DNA from: Bacteroidaceae bacterium
GTDB lineage: Bacteria; Bacteroidota; Bacteroidia; Bacteroidales; Bacteroidaceae
Direction: 5' to 3'
Length of the DNA: 15,257 nt
NCBI GenBank assembly: GCA_016284115.1
Contig: JAEEOD010000040.1
Coordinates: forward strand, 1-15,257
The translations under genes and the position numbers were made by a program. The notes beneath the pieces were generated by a model. That model ran no database searches. It was not told where the DNA came from and saw only the letters and a program-made list of their open reading frames with translations. The first letter of the stretch is position 1; each line of letters opens with the position of its first letter. Shown in pieces: positions 1 through 7,155 of this stretch.

Positions 1-772
1 GCAAACGCACGCCTTATTCTACCTTATTCACATTCTGGCCACCAGCGCCACTGCTTCGGAAGGTATCCCACGATACGCAAGCCATGTCTACCTTTACTTC
101 TATGGTATCGTCCACCAAAGGAGATGCAAATACGGAAGCGAACGATGTCATGCGCTTACCTTGTGCATTATAGGGAGATACACGTACCAAACGATGCACT
201 CCATTCTCACCTTTCAGGTAGCCATAGGCATAGTCACCTAAGATTTCTATAGTGCAAGTCTTGATGCCTGCCTCATCACCTTCCTGCAAGTTGGAAATGA
301 TGGTTTTGTAGCCATGGGTCTCAGCGTAGCGTAAATACATACGCATCAGCATGCTTGCCCAGTCTTGACTCTCTGTACCACCAGCTCCCGAGTTGATTTT
401 CAATACACAGTCCATATTGTCGGCCTCGTCACGAAGCATGTTCTTCAATTCTAATGCCTCGATAGCATCCAGTGCCTTGCGATAGGCTGTATCTACTTCT
501 TCCTCTGTTACCAGTTCATCCTTATAAAAGTCGAAAGCCAACTGCAACTCTTCAGTTAAAGTGCTGACTTCCTTATATCCATTCAGCCATTTTTCCAGTT
601 CCTTCACCTTCTTCATTTGGGCTTCAGCCGCTTTTTGGTCATTCCAAAAGTCGGGGTCGTGGGTGCGCAACTGTTCTTCCTCATATTGCATTTGCTTACC
701 CTCGATATCCAGATAGCGGTTTAGGGCACTACACCTATCCTTTATTTCTTTTAGTTGATCACTTGTTATCAT
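1..772 (-). CDS. prfB: Peptide chain release factor 2 (RF2), runs off the left edge, with an in-frame TAA
   Basis: RF2 ends translation at UAA and UGA codons in the ribosomal A site. The reading frame starts at the ATG at 770-772 and is open for 252 codons. It has the N-terminal helical domain, the family block GAGGTESQDWA (about 129-139), the codon-recognition region with SPY at 199-201 (SPF in most RF2) and the catalytic GGQ at 244-246. Directly after NVNKVE the frame meets TAA at 14-16, where relatives have Ser or Thr. The next four codons read GVRL, the usual continuation, so homology is not broken by a frameshift. The rest (roughly 110 residues by family length) lies outside the window. 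The usual RF2 frameshift site is absent: RYLD is read in frame as CTG GAT at 707-712. It starts 5 bases after the acyl-CoA ligase stop, so the two are probably co-transcribed. The stop may be a sequencing error, a real nonsense mutation or recoding. Confidence 0.9.
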
Positions 773-777
773 TGCAA

Positions 778-2595
778 TTATAAATTCTCTTCGTACATAT
801 TGTCAATCAACGCCTTATAGTTTTGTGCTACTACACTACGACGTAACTTCAAGGTGTTGGTCAGTTCTCCGTTCTCCATACTGAAAGGTGTAGGAAGTAA
901 GGTGAAACGTTTGATTTGCTCATAGTGAGCAAACTCCTGTTGCAAGGTGTCAATGCGATTTTGGAATAAATCTTGCACACGTTTATGTTGCAACAACTCT
1001 TCCATAGACTGATAAGATATGCCTTTTTGAGTGGCAAACTCTTTCAGTGCTTCGTAGGAAGGAACAATCAAAGCTGACACGAATTTCCTACCATCGGCAA
1101 TAATCGCCACTTGCTCAATGAAGCGGTCGATACCCAGTTTGGCTTCCAAAGCCTGTGGACTGATATACTTACCATTAGATGTTTTCATCAAGTCCTTGAT
1201 GCGCTCTTTGAGGAACAATGTGCGACCTTCCAACCAACCGGTGTCACCAGTACGGAAATAACCATCTTCAGTAAATGCATTAGCATTGGCTTCCTCTTTC
1301 TTATAGTAACCTTTCATAATAGTAGGGCCTTTCAGCAAGATTTCCTCATTCTCGGGGTCAATCTTTACCTTCAGGCTTGGAATGAGCAAACCAACAGAGC
1401 CTGGTACATAGTGTTCTAAAGGATAGCAACAAACGGTAGCAAATGATTCGGTGAGTCCATAGCCTACAATCATGTTGATGCCGACAGCATGCACGAACTC
1501 GCACACTTCATTGCTCACAGCTGCTCCGGCAGTAGGGAAGAATTTGGCGTTCTCGAGACCTAATACCCTCTTCAAGGTAGAGATGACCATCTTGTCATAA
1601 AACTTGTATTGCAAACTCAGCCAAAGAGGTGGTTTTTTCCCACTGTTTAGGTAATCCACATTGTATTTCTTGCCCACCTTAATGGCGTTCTCCATCAGTG
1701 ATTTGCGCAAACCTTTCTCGGTAGCTATTTTCTGTTGGACACCTATATATACTTTCTCCCAAAAACGAGGTACACTGCACATGTGGCTTGGATGTACCTC
1801 CTTTATGGCTTGTTGTATATCTTGAGGACGCAAGTTGACAGCAATAGTGATACCCTCATACAAGCATACATAACTCCACCCACGCTCGAATACATGCGTC
1901 AATGGCAGGAAATTCATACTCACATCACCAGGCTTCATCTGATCACCTAATCGCTCATGATGATTTCTAAACTGGTCTATCATGCTGGCATGTAATAACA
2001 TCACGCCTTTAGGTTCACCTGTGGTACCACTTGTATATAGCAGACCAAGCATATCTTCTGGCTTGCCATTTGCCTTGCGGGCTTCTACGATATCGTTCTT
2101 TGGAAAACCCTCGCCCAGATGCAAGAATTCATCGAAGTAAATGGATATTTTGTCTTGAGGATGGCGTGACACCTTGTAGTCATAGATGACTATCTTTGTC
2201 AGGCTCTGGCATTGAGATAGTACTGCCATGATTGTATCGTACTGATATTGCTCACCAACAAACAATAACTTGATATTGGCATCATTCACAATATATTGAG
2301 CTTGGCTCGATGACGACGTTGCATACAGAGGCACAGAAACCGCACGGTTATACATGTTCGCGAAATCCACCACAAAACTTTCTGGCTTGTTTTGAGAAAA
2401 GATGCCCACATTGTCTTCTTCCTCCACGCCCAACTCCACCATGGCATTGGCTGCTAAACGTACTTGATTCTGAAACTGCCCCCAAGAAATGGTCAGCCAC
2501 TCACCTTTCTCATCTCTATACTTTAATACTGCATAATCGGCCCCTAATCTCTCCACTTGAAGATCAACCAATGCAGATAAATGTTTCATTGACAT
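778..2595 (-). CDS. fadD: Long-chain fatty acid--CoA ligase (AMP-forming)
   Basis: This ANL-superfamily enzyme activates long-chain fatty acids to acyl-CoA through an acyl-adenylate at the inner membrane, for lipid synthesis or reuse of exogenous fatty acid. The 605-residue protein carries the AMP-binding P-loop YTSGTTGEPKG at 187-197, GYGLTES at 378-384, the hinge region TGD at 449-451 followed by LKERIKDLMKTSNGKYISP, and a C-terminal LTNTLKLRR block holding the probable A10 lysine. Length and motif order fit the FadD15/FAA1-like long-chain group rather than acetyl-CoA synthetases. The frame can start at ATG 2593-2595 (MSMKH) or 2587-2589 (MKH). A -7 box at 2619-2626 predicts a very short leader, and either start is possible. 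It is the first gene of a minus-strand pair with prfB. Chain-length preference cannot be read from the sequence. Confidence 0.92.
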   Translation of the reverse strand: MSMKHLSALVDLQVERLGADYAVLKYRDEKGEWLTISWGQFQNQVRLAANAMVELGVEEEDNVGIFSQNKPESFVVDFANMYNRAVSVPLYATSSSSQAQYIVNDANIKLLFVGEQYQYDTIMAVLSQCQSLTKIVIYDYKVSRHPQDKISIYFDEFLHLGEGFPKNDIVEARKANGKPEDMLGLLYTSGTTGEPKGVMLLHASMIDQFRNHHERLGDQMKPGDVSMNFLPLTHVFERGWSYVCLYEGITIAVNLRPQDIQQAIKEVHPSHMCSVPRFWEKVYIGVQQKIATEKGLRKSLMENAIKVGKKYNVDYLNSGKKPPLWLSLQYKFYDKMVISTLKRVLGLENAKFFPTAGAAVSNEVCEFVHAVGINMIVGYGLTESFATVCCYPLEHYVPGSVGLLIPSLKVKIDPENEEILLKGPTIMKGYYKKEEANANAFTEDGYFRTGDTGWLEGRTLFLKERIKDLMKTSNGKYISPQALEAKLGIDRFIEQVAIIADGRKFVSALIVPSYEALKEFATQKGISYQSMEELLQHKRVQDLFQNRIDTLQQEFAHYEQIKRFTLLPTPFSMENGELTNTLKLRRSVVAQNYKALIDNMYEENL

Positions 2596-2618
2596 AACTA
2601 AAATATCTTATTTCGATA

Positions 2619-2626
2619 CAAAGATA
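2619..2626 (-). promoter_or_regulatory. Bacteroidetes -7 box of the fadD-prfB unit
   Basis: The minus strand reads TATCTTTG, a match to TAnnTTTG, ending 23 bases before the upstream ATG of fadD. No convincing TTTG lies 19-21 bases upstream. The expected -33 area instead lies near the inverted repeat at 2630-2643, so the promoter may depend on or be controlled by a bound protein. Confidence 0.6.
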
Positions 2627-2629
2627 GCG

Positions 2630-2643
2630 GTTTCATGTGAAAC
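2630..2643. promoter_or_regulatory. Inverted repeat, candidate operator between fadD and the ArgE-like gene
   Basis: The sequence GTTTCA-TG-TGAAAC has two perfect 6-base arms around a 2-base spacer. It sits immediately upstream of the fadD -7 box and 13 bases before the -33 element of the rightward promoter. A dimeric regulator bound here could affect both transcripts. No regulator gene is in the window, so the assignment is inference from position and symmetry. Confidence 0.4.
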
Positions 2644-2655
2644 TATCGTTTTTTA

Positions 2656-2687
2656 TTGCGTAAATTTAATTTAATTTCTTATGTTTG
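2656..2687 (+). promoter_or_regulatory. Promoter of the M20 deacylase-yraN-birA-tadA operon
   Basis: TTG at 2656-2658 and TATGTTTG at 2680-2687 are separated by 21 bases, fitting the Bacteroidetes -33/-7 pattern. Transcription would begin near 2694. That excludes the TTG at 2656 as start codon and supports an ATG at 2707 or 2710. Confidence 0.6.
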
Positions 2688-2697
2688 CATAATAATT

Positions 2698-2703
2698 GAG
2701 GAG
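2698..2703 (+). promoter_or_regulatory. Shine-Dalgarno site of the M20 deacylase gene
   Basis: GAGGAG lies 6 bases before the ATG at 2710 and 3 bases before the ATG at 2707. The spacing favours 2710. It is one of the few purine-rich ribosome sites in this window. Confidence 0.55.
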
Positions 2704-2709
2704 AAAATG

Positions 2710-3777
2710 ATGGATTACGATGTAAAAAAGTTGTCTGAAGAGGCTGTGGAACTGTTGAAACAGCTCATTAGCATACCTTCGGTAAGTCGTGATGAACAAC
2801 TTGCTGCAGACTACCTTCAGGGGTATATTGAAGCAAAAGGGATGGAAACTTGTCGGAAGGGTAACAATATTTGGTGCATGAGTCCAGGATTTGATTTGCA
2901 GAAACCTTCAATCCTACTCAACTCTCACATTGATACGGTAAAACCTGTGAGTGGGTGGCTCAAAGACCCTTTCACTCCTAAATTAGAGAGCAACGGAAAA
3001 CTCTATGGTCTTGGTAGCAACGATGCTGGAGCGAGCTTAGTAAGTCTACTTCATGTTTTTTTTGCATTATGCGAGTACAATTTGTCATATAACCTACTTT
3101 TCCTTGCTTCTTGCGAGGAAGAAGTCTCAGGCAAAGAAGGCATAGAAAGTGTACTTCCCGATTTGCCTCCTATAAGTTTTGCCATTGTAGGTGAGCCAAC
3201 AGAGATGCATCCTGCTATAGCCGAAAAGGGTCTGATGGTGATAGATGTGGAAACTCACGGCATATCAGGACATGCAGCTAGGAACGAGGGCGATAATGCC
3301 ATCTACAAAGCTTTAGATGATATACGTTGGTTCCAGAATTATCAATTCTCTAAAGTGTCTCCAATTCTTGGACCTGTGAAAATGAGTGTCACTATGATTA
3401 ATGCCGGTACACAACATAATGTGGTGCCTGACCTCTGTACTTTCACGGTAGATGTAAGGAGCAACGAATGCTATACCAACCAAGAATTGTTCGATGAAAT
3501 CAAGCAATATATCAACTCTAAGCCTAAGGCTCGGTCTTTCCGTCTCAACTCCTCATGCACACCAATGAACCATCCAATTGTCAAACGAGCTATAGAAATA
3601 GGACGTAAGCCTTTTGGCTCGCCGACGCTAAGCGATCAAGCACTCATGCCTTTCCCTAGCATGAAAATGGGACCTGGTAAAAGTAGTAGGAGTCATACTG
3701 CTAACGAATTTATCTATGTGCAGGAAATAGATGAAGCAATTGGATTCTTTATTCAATTATTGGAGAGTATCGCTTAA
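2710..3777 (+). CDS. argE: M20 family metallo-hydrolase, ArgE-type N-acyl-ornithine/citrulline deacylase
   Basis: This is a zinc-dependent M20 amidohydrolase, probably removing the N-acyl group from an arginine-pathway intermediate. In Bacteroides fragilis that pathway is known to run through succinylated ornithine and citrulline, so N-succinyl-citrulline is a possible substrate; acetylornithine is the other candidate. In the 355-residue product the metal and catalytic residues are visible: HID with H73 and D75, D105 in GSNDAG, the E137-E138 pair in CEEEVSG (base and ligand), E162 in GEPT and H329 in SHTANE. H188 in SGHAA belongs to the dimerisation lid. The start at 2710 is chosen from promoter position, the GAGGAG site and homologue-like MDYDVKKL. 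It overlaps yraN by one base (TAATG), so translation is probably coupled. M20 members are hard to separate by motif, so the substrate is uncertain; the family is not. Confidence 0.85.
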   Translation: MDYDVKKLSEEAVELLKQLISIPSVSRDEQLAADYLQGYIEAKGMETCRKGNNIWCMSPGFDLQKPSILLNSHIDTVKPVSGWLKDPFTPKLESNGKLYGLGSNDAGASLVSLLHVFFALCEYNLSYNLLFLASCEEEVSGKEGIESVLPDLPPISFAIVGEPTEMHPAIAEKGLMVIDVETHGISGHAARNEGDNAIYKALDDIRWFQNYQFSKVSPILGPVKMSVTMINAGTQHNVVPDLCTFTVDVRSNECYTNQELFDEIKQYINSKPKARSFRLNSSCTPMNHPIVKRAIEIGRKPFGSPTLSDQALMPFPSMKMGPGKSSRSHTANEFIYVQEIDEAIGFFIQLLESIA

Positions 3778-4145
3778 TGGCAAGGCATAATGAGTTGGGG
3801 AAAGTTGGAGAAGAGGCAGCTGTTAGATTTCTAGAGTGTAAAGGCTATACGATACTTCACCGAAATTGGCGTTTTTTGCATTGGGAACTTGATATTGTGG
3901 CTTATAAGGATGGCGAGGTGAGGGTTATTGAGGTGAAGACTCGCACAAGTGATAATTTTAAGGAACCTATAGAAGCTGTAAACCACCAGAAACGAATGAG
4001 GATAATGAAAGCGACGGATGCCTATATTAAGTGCTTTAATATAGACGAACCTGTTTTTTTTGACATTATTACTTTGGTAGGCTCTAAAGACGATTTCAAG
4101 ATTGACTATATTGAGAATGCTTTTAGCCTACGCCATTATTATTAA
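3777..4145 (+). CDS. yraN: YraN/UPF0102 family endonuclease-like protein
   Basis: This small protein has the restriction-endonuclease-like fold of the UPF0102 family, whose role is not settled but is often linked to DNA repair or recombination. Its 122 residues are the usual family length. Visible features are the N-terminal LGKVGEEAAVRFLECKGY block, the putative active-site acidic residues E37 and D39 in WELDIVAY, and E52-x-K54 in VIEVKTR, together matching the PD-(D/E)xK pattern. The glycine that usually precedes the ExD motif (GEIDL) is Trp here. It starts on the last base of the M20 hydrolase stop codon and is followed 16 bases later by birA, so it belongs to one operon. No specific nucleic-acid substrate can be inferred. 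Confidence 0.88.
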   Translation: MARHNELGKVGEEAAVRFLECKGYTILHRNWRFLHWELDIVAYKDGEVRVIEVKTRTSDNFKEPIEAVNHQKRMRIMKATDAYIKCFNIDEPVFFDIITLVGSKDDFKIDYIENAFSLRHYY

Positions 4146-4161
4146 TTTAGGGTATTAGACA

Positions 4162-4911
4162 ATGGATTTTCCCTTTATCATATTAAAACAGACTGATTCT
4201 ACTAATCGTTACTTGATATCAATGTGCGAGGAAAAACAGGATAAGCTAGATCCTTTTACCGTAGTTATGTCAGATTATCAAACGGCAGGAAAAGGTCAGA
4301 GAGGTAACAGCTGGGAATCTGAGGCTGGTGCCAATCTCACTTTCAGCTTCGTTGTCTATCCTTCATTCATAGCTGCCAAAAGACAGTTTATTATATCTCA
4401 AATTGTCTCACTAGGTATTGTAAATGCTTTGAAGAACTACGAAAAAGAGGGCTTTTCTATCAAATGGCCTAATGATATCTATTACCATGATAAGAAAATT
4501 TGCGGTATGCTTATAGAAGTCTATTTAGATGGCATGGATTTAGGCAGATGTGTGTGTGGTATTGGTCTTAATGGAAATCAAGATACTTTTCACAGTGATG
4601 CCCCTAATCCTGTGTCGCTATGTAAGATAATTGGTAGAAAGGTGGATAGGATGAGCTTGTTGCAGAACGTGATGACTGAGGTTTATTCTCTTTACTCCAA
4701 ACTAAAGGAAGATGATGCAACTAGTGATGAATTGTCTGCTAGTTATAACCAACTTCTTTATCGAAAAGAGGGGTATTATCGTTATAATGATGCCAACGGT
4801 GAATTCATGGCAAAGTTGCTGAGAGTTGAGTCTGATGGCAGACTTATACTAGAAGATAAGTTACATCATTTACGAAGTTATTTGTTTAAAGAAGTTCAAT
4901 ACATCCTTTGA
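4162..4911 (+). CDS. birA: Biotin--[acetyl-CoA-carboxylase] ligase, catalytic domain only
   Basis: BirA forms biotinyl-AMP and transfers biotin to the lysine of biotin carboxyl carrier proteins. The 249-residue protein starts directly with the catalytic domain (TDSTNRYL at 11-18), so the winged-helix repressor domain of the E. coli type is missing. This is a group I ligase and should not regulate transcription itself. Visible motifs are GKGQRGNSW at 43-51 (the biotinyl-AMP loop, usually GRGRRGR-like), KWPND at 101-105, K112 in KKICGMLIE (adenylate-contacting lysine) and GIGLN at 133-137. The C-terminal SH3-like part is present (about 205-249). It lies 16 bases after yraN and one base before tadA. 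Biotin supply to acyl-CoA carboxylases fits loosely with the lipid genes nearby, but that link is inference. Confidence 0.93.
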   Translation: MDFPFIILKQTDSTNRYLISMCEEKQDKLDPFTVVMSDYQTAGKGQRGNSWESEAGANLTFSFVVYPSFIAAKRQFIISQIVSLGIVNALKNYEKEGFSIKWPNDIYYHDKKICGMLIEVYLDGMDLGRCVCGIGLNGNQDTFHSDAPNPVSLCKIIGRKVDRMSLLQNVMTEVYSLYSKLKEDDATSDELSASYNQLLYRKEGYYRYNDANGEFMAKLLRVESDGRLILEDKLHHLRSYLFKEVQYIL

Positions 4912-4912
4912 T

Positions 4913-5356
4913 ATGGACGATAATTATTATATGAAAATGGCACTGAAAGAGGCTCAAACAGCTTATGATGCAGGTGAGGTGCCTGTGGGAGCTGTAGTGG
5001 TATGCAAAAATCGAATCATTGCCAGAGCTCATAACCTGACAGAAACTTTGACGGATGTGACGGCTCATGCTGAGATGCAGGCTATTACAGCAGCTTCTTC
5101 TGTGCTGGGAGGAAAATACCTGAATGAGTGTACACTTTATGTAACGGTAGAACCTTGTGTGATGTGTGCAGGGGCTATAGGATGGTCGCAATTGGGTAAA
5201 CTGGTATATGGTGCTTCAGATGAGAAAAGGGGATATACACAATTTGCTCCTAAGGCATTGCATCCCAAGACAACAGTTGTTAGCGGAGTAATGGTAAAAG
5301 AATGTGCTGAGTTGATGAAGAATTTCTTTAATTCAAAAAGGGCTAGGCTTAATTGA
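4913..5356 (+). CDS. tadA: tRNA-specific adenosine-34 deaminase
   Basis: TadA converts A34 to inosine in the wobble position of tRNA-Arg(ACG). The 147-residue protein has the full cytidine-deaminase zinc site: H52 and the proton-shuttling E54 in HAEMQAI, and C82 and C85 in PCVMCAGAI. An N-terminal GEVPVGAVVV block and a LYVTVEPC strand are also typical of TadA. Guanine deaminase is the main alternative but matches less well in the zinc-site context. It starts one base after the birA stop, ending the plus-strand operon. Its last 8 bases overlap the end of a convergent gene, and no hairpin terminator is seen between them. Confidence 0.92.
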   Translation: MDDNYYMKMALKEAQTAYDAGEVPVGAVVVCKNRIIARAHNLTETLTDVTAHAEMQAITAASSVLGGKYLNECTLYVTVEPCVMCAGAIGWSQLGKLVYGASDEKRGYTQFAPKALHPKTTVVSGVMVKECAELMKNFFNSKRARLN

Positions 5357-5561
5357 CCTCCTCGTATTCCACATATTCGCCCTCGTTTTCCTTAAATACT
5401 TTTTTACGCTTTTGTGTTTGAGGGTCACGTCGTACGTGGTAATCATTACGACGAATTTCGTTTTTCTCACCACCAAACACACGCCTCAGATAAAGATAAA
5501 GTGAACCTAGTTTACGCAAGACGATGGTAAACAATATGCTAAGAAGGATAAACTTTATCAT
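5349..5561 (-). CDS. Small single-pass membrane protein resembling DUF4834
   Basis: A 70-residue protein with an N-terminal hydrophobic segment (about 3-15, IKFILLSILFTIV), then a basic stretch (RKLGSLYLYLRRVFGGEKNEIRR) and a charged tail ending in acidic residues. It resembles the DUF4834 family of Bacteroidales; that is from memory and no search was made. Its ATG overlaps the pssA stop in an ATGA arrangement, so it is translationally coupled to pssA, and it ends inside the 3' end of the convergent tadA. Function is unknown. Its place as the last gene of the psd-pssA operon suggests a role at the inner membrane, perhaps with phospholipid enzymes, but nothing in the sequence proves that. Confidence 0.75.
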   Translation of the reverse strand: MIKFILLSILFTIVLRKLGSLYLYLRRVFGGEKNEIRRNDYHVRRDPQTQKRKKVFKENEGEYVEYEEVN

Positions 5562-6271
5562 TCTACTTTGGAATTAAAGATGTTGTAAATCCAAATGCCT
5601 ACCGATAAGGCAATGTACCAAAGAATAATGAGGGCAATGCCTGGGATGCCTAAGAATAACAAGGCAACACAAACTGCCAAGAAGATGAATCTTACTTTGT
5701 TGTCTGCCCAAGTAAGGTTTTTGAACTTCAAAGAGAACATGGGAACTTCGCTCACTAAAAGCCAGCATGATACTAAAATAGCGGCTATCAATACCCCAAG
5801 GGGAAGGTTCAACATCCAATTGTAGAATCCAACAACTGATGCTCCCCAAAACAAGGCATTAGCTGGTACTGGCAATCCAAAGAAGGAACTCACCTGACGG
5901 CTATCATTGTTGAATTTCGCCAAACGAAGAGCAGAGAATACAGCAATCAGAAAAGCTATAAACGGCACATAGTCCATCCACCCTCCATCTTCTATCACGT
6001 AGTCGCTCAAAAATGAAAACATAATGGCTGATGGAGCAAACCCAAAACTGATGTCGTCGGCTAAAGAATCAATGTCCTTGCCAATGGTGGAATGAGCATC
6101 TAAAACTCTAGCAGCTAAACCGTCAAAGAAATCAAAGATAGCACTTAAAATGATACATAGCAAAGCATAGTTGTACAAATGCCAGAAAGCCATTACGCAA
6201 CATACACAACCTGAAAAGAGGTTCAAACACGTGATAGTATTGGGAATATGTTTTGTGATTTTATTGGCCAT
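5558..6271 (-). CDS. pssA: CDP-diacylglycerol--serine O-phosphatidyltransferase
   Basis: PssA condenses CDP-diacylglycerol with serine to phosphatidylserine, the precursor of phosphatidylethanolamine. The 237-residue integral membrane protein shows the complete CDP-alcohol phosphotransferase signature: D47-xx-D50-G51-xx-A54-R55-x8-G64-xxx-D68-xxx-D72. Around it are several hydrophobic helices (roughly 22-45, 78-90, 97-112, 125-170, 193-230), as expected for the six-helix fold. NTITCLNLFSG near the N-terminus is typical of PssA rather than PgsA. It lies 12 bases downstream of psd, the enzyme that uses its product, and overlaps the next gene by four bases. The gene order psd-pssA makes the assignment firm. 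Confidence 0.95.
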   Translation of the reverse strand: MANKITKHIPNTITCLNLFSGCVCCVMAFWHLYNYALLCIILSAIFDFFDGLAARVLDAHSTIGKDIDSLADDISFGFAPSAIMFSFLSDYVIEDGGWMDYVPFIAFLIAVFSALRLAKFNNDSRQVSSFFGLPVPANALFWGASVVGFYNWMLNLPLGVLIAAILVSCWLLVSEVPMFSLKFKNLTWADNKVRFIFLAVCVALLFLGIPGIALIILWYIALSVGIWIYNIFNSKVE

Positions 6272-6283
6272 GATCTAGTTTGT

Positions 6284-6961
6284 TTATGCCAAATTGGCAA
6301 TGACAGTTTGGTTACCAGTGGTAGACTGGCCTAAAGTGACTTTGATGTCTGTTCCAAGAGGCAGGAACACATCCACACGAGAACCAAACTTGATGAAGCC
6401 TAGGTGTTCGTCAATGTAGCAGGCGTCACCAGGGATAGCGTAGGTAACGATACGTCTGGCCATAGCTCCTGCAATTTGGCGGACCAATATTTCCACTCCA
6501 TCGGGATTCTCGATAACAATAGTAGAACGTTCGTTATCAAGACTTGCCTTAGGCAACCATGCTTTCATGAATTTGCCATTTTGATGGCTTACGAGTTTCA
6601 CCGTACCGTCAACAGGATACCAATTGGCATGGACATTCGTAAGGCTCATGAAAATAGATACCTGAATACGCCTGTCATGGAAATACTCATTCTCTTCAAC
6701 TTCCTCTACTACCACTACCTTACCATCGGCAGGGGCCACAACGGTTTTAGTCGTGTCCTTACCAAATAAACGAATAGGGCAACGGAAGAAATTAACCACG
6801 ATACCATATATTATGACGCTGGCGCCAAATACAATGTAGAAAGGAATTTTTGTCTCAAATCCATAGAATAGTGCTAAATTCAGCAGCAATAAGGCGAGAA
6901 AACCTCCTATTAATGTGTGTGTACCTTCACGGTGTATATGTATCTTTTTAAGCCTTTTCAT
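6284..6961 (-). CDS. psd: Phosphatidylserine decarboxylase proenzyme, short (type A) form
   Basis: Psd decarboxylates phosphatidylserine to phosphatidylethanolamine using a pyruvoyl group made by self-cleavage. The 225-residue protein is the short form. Visible are two N-terminal hydrophobic segments (about 15-34 and 39-57), D79 in APADG, H111 in NVHANW, and the processing site in [12 protein letters not shown], where cleavage between G193 and S194 would turn Ser194 into the pyruvoyl cofactor of the small alpha chain. The E. coli form has LGST here; FGS is normal for this subfamily. It is the first gene of the minus-strand psd-pssA operon, with a promoter at 7017-7048 and a leader of about 50 bases. 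Confidence 0.95.
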   Translation of the reverse strand: MKRLKKIHIHREGTHTLIGGFLALLLLNLALFYGFETKIPFYIVFGASVIIYGIVVNFFRCPIRLFGKDTTKTVVAPADGKVVVVEEVEENEYFHDRRIQVSIFMSLTNVHANWYPVDGTVKLVSHQNGKFMKAWLPKASLDNERSTIVIENPDGVEILVRQIAGAMARRIVTYAIPGDACYIDEHLGFIKFGSRVDVFLPLGTDIKVTLGQSTTGNQTVIANLA

Positions 6962-7016
6962 TATATGTCAAAGTTGATTTTGGCATCTAAAAAACGTGTT
7001 AAATCAAAACCAACTG

Positions 7017-7048
7017 CAAAATTAAACTTATTTTAAAGACAAAACAAA
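7017..7048 (-). promoter_or_regulatory. Promoter of the psd-pssA operon
   Basis: On the minus strand TTTG (7045-7048) is followed after 20 bases by TAATTTTG (7017-7024), an exact match to the Bacteroidetes pattern with ideal spacing. Transcription should begin near 7010. The region is divergent from dnaE, but the two promoters do not overlap. Confidence 0.65.
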
Positions 7049-7094
7049 TATTTTGGGGATAAATCAAATAAATGACATTTTTTCTGTGTTATTT

Positions 7095-7126
7095 TTTGGG
7101 GAATAGCAGGAAGCGTTGTACATTTG
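7095..7126 (+). promoter_or_regulatory. Promoter of dnaE
   Basis: TTTG at 7095-7098 and TACATTTG at 7119-7126 are 20 bases apart, matching the Bacteroidetes -33/-7 pattern. The start site would be near 7133, giving a leader of about 23 bases before the ATG at 7156. No Shine-Dalgarno site is visible in it. Confidence 0.65.
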
Positions 7127-7155
7127 AAAACTAATAACAGCTATTTTTTTGTTGT

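Noticed and set aside
2656..2709. TTG-initiated N-terminal extension of the M20 hydrolase
   Set aside because: The TTG is itself the probable -33 element and the -7 box lies inside the extension, so those codons would not be transcribed.
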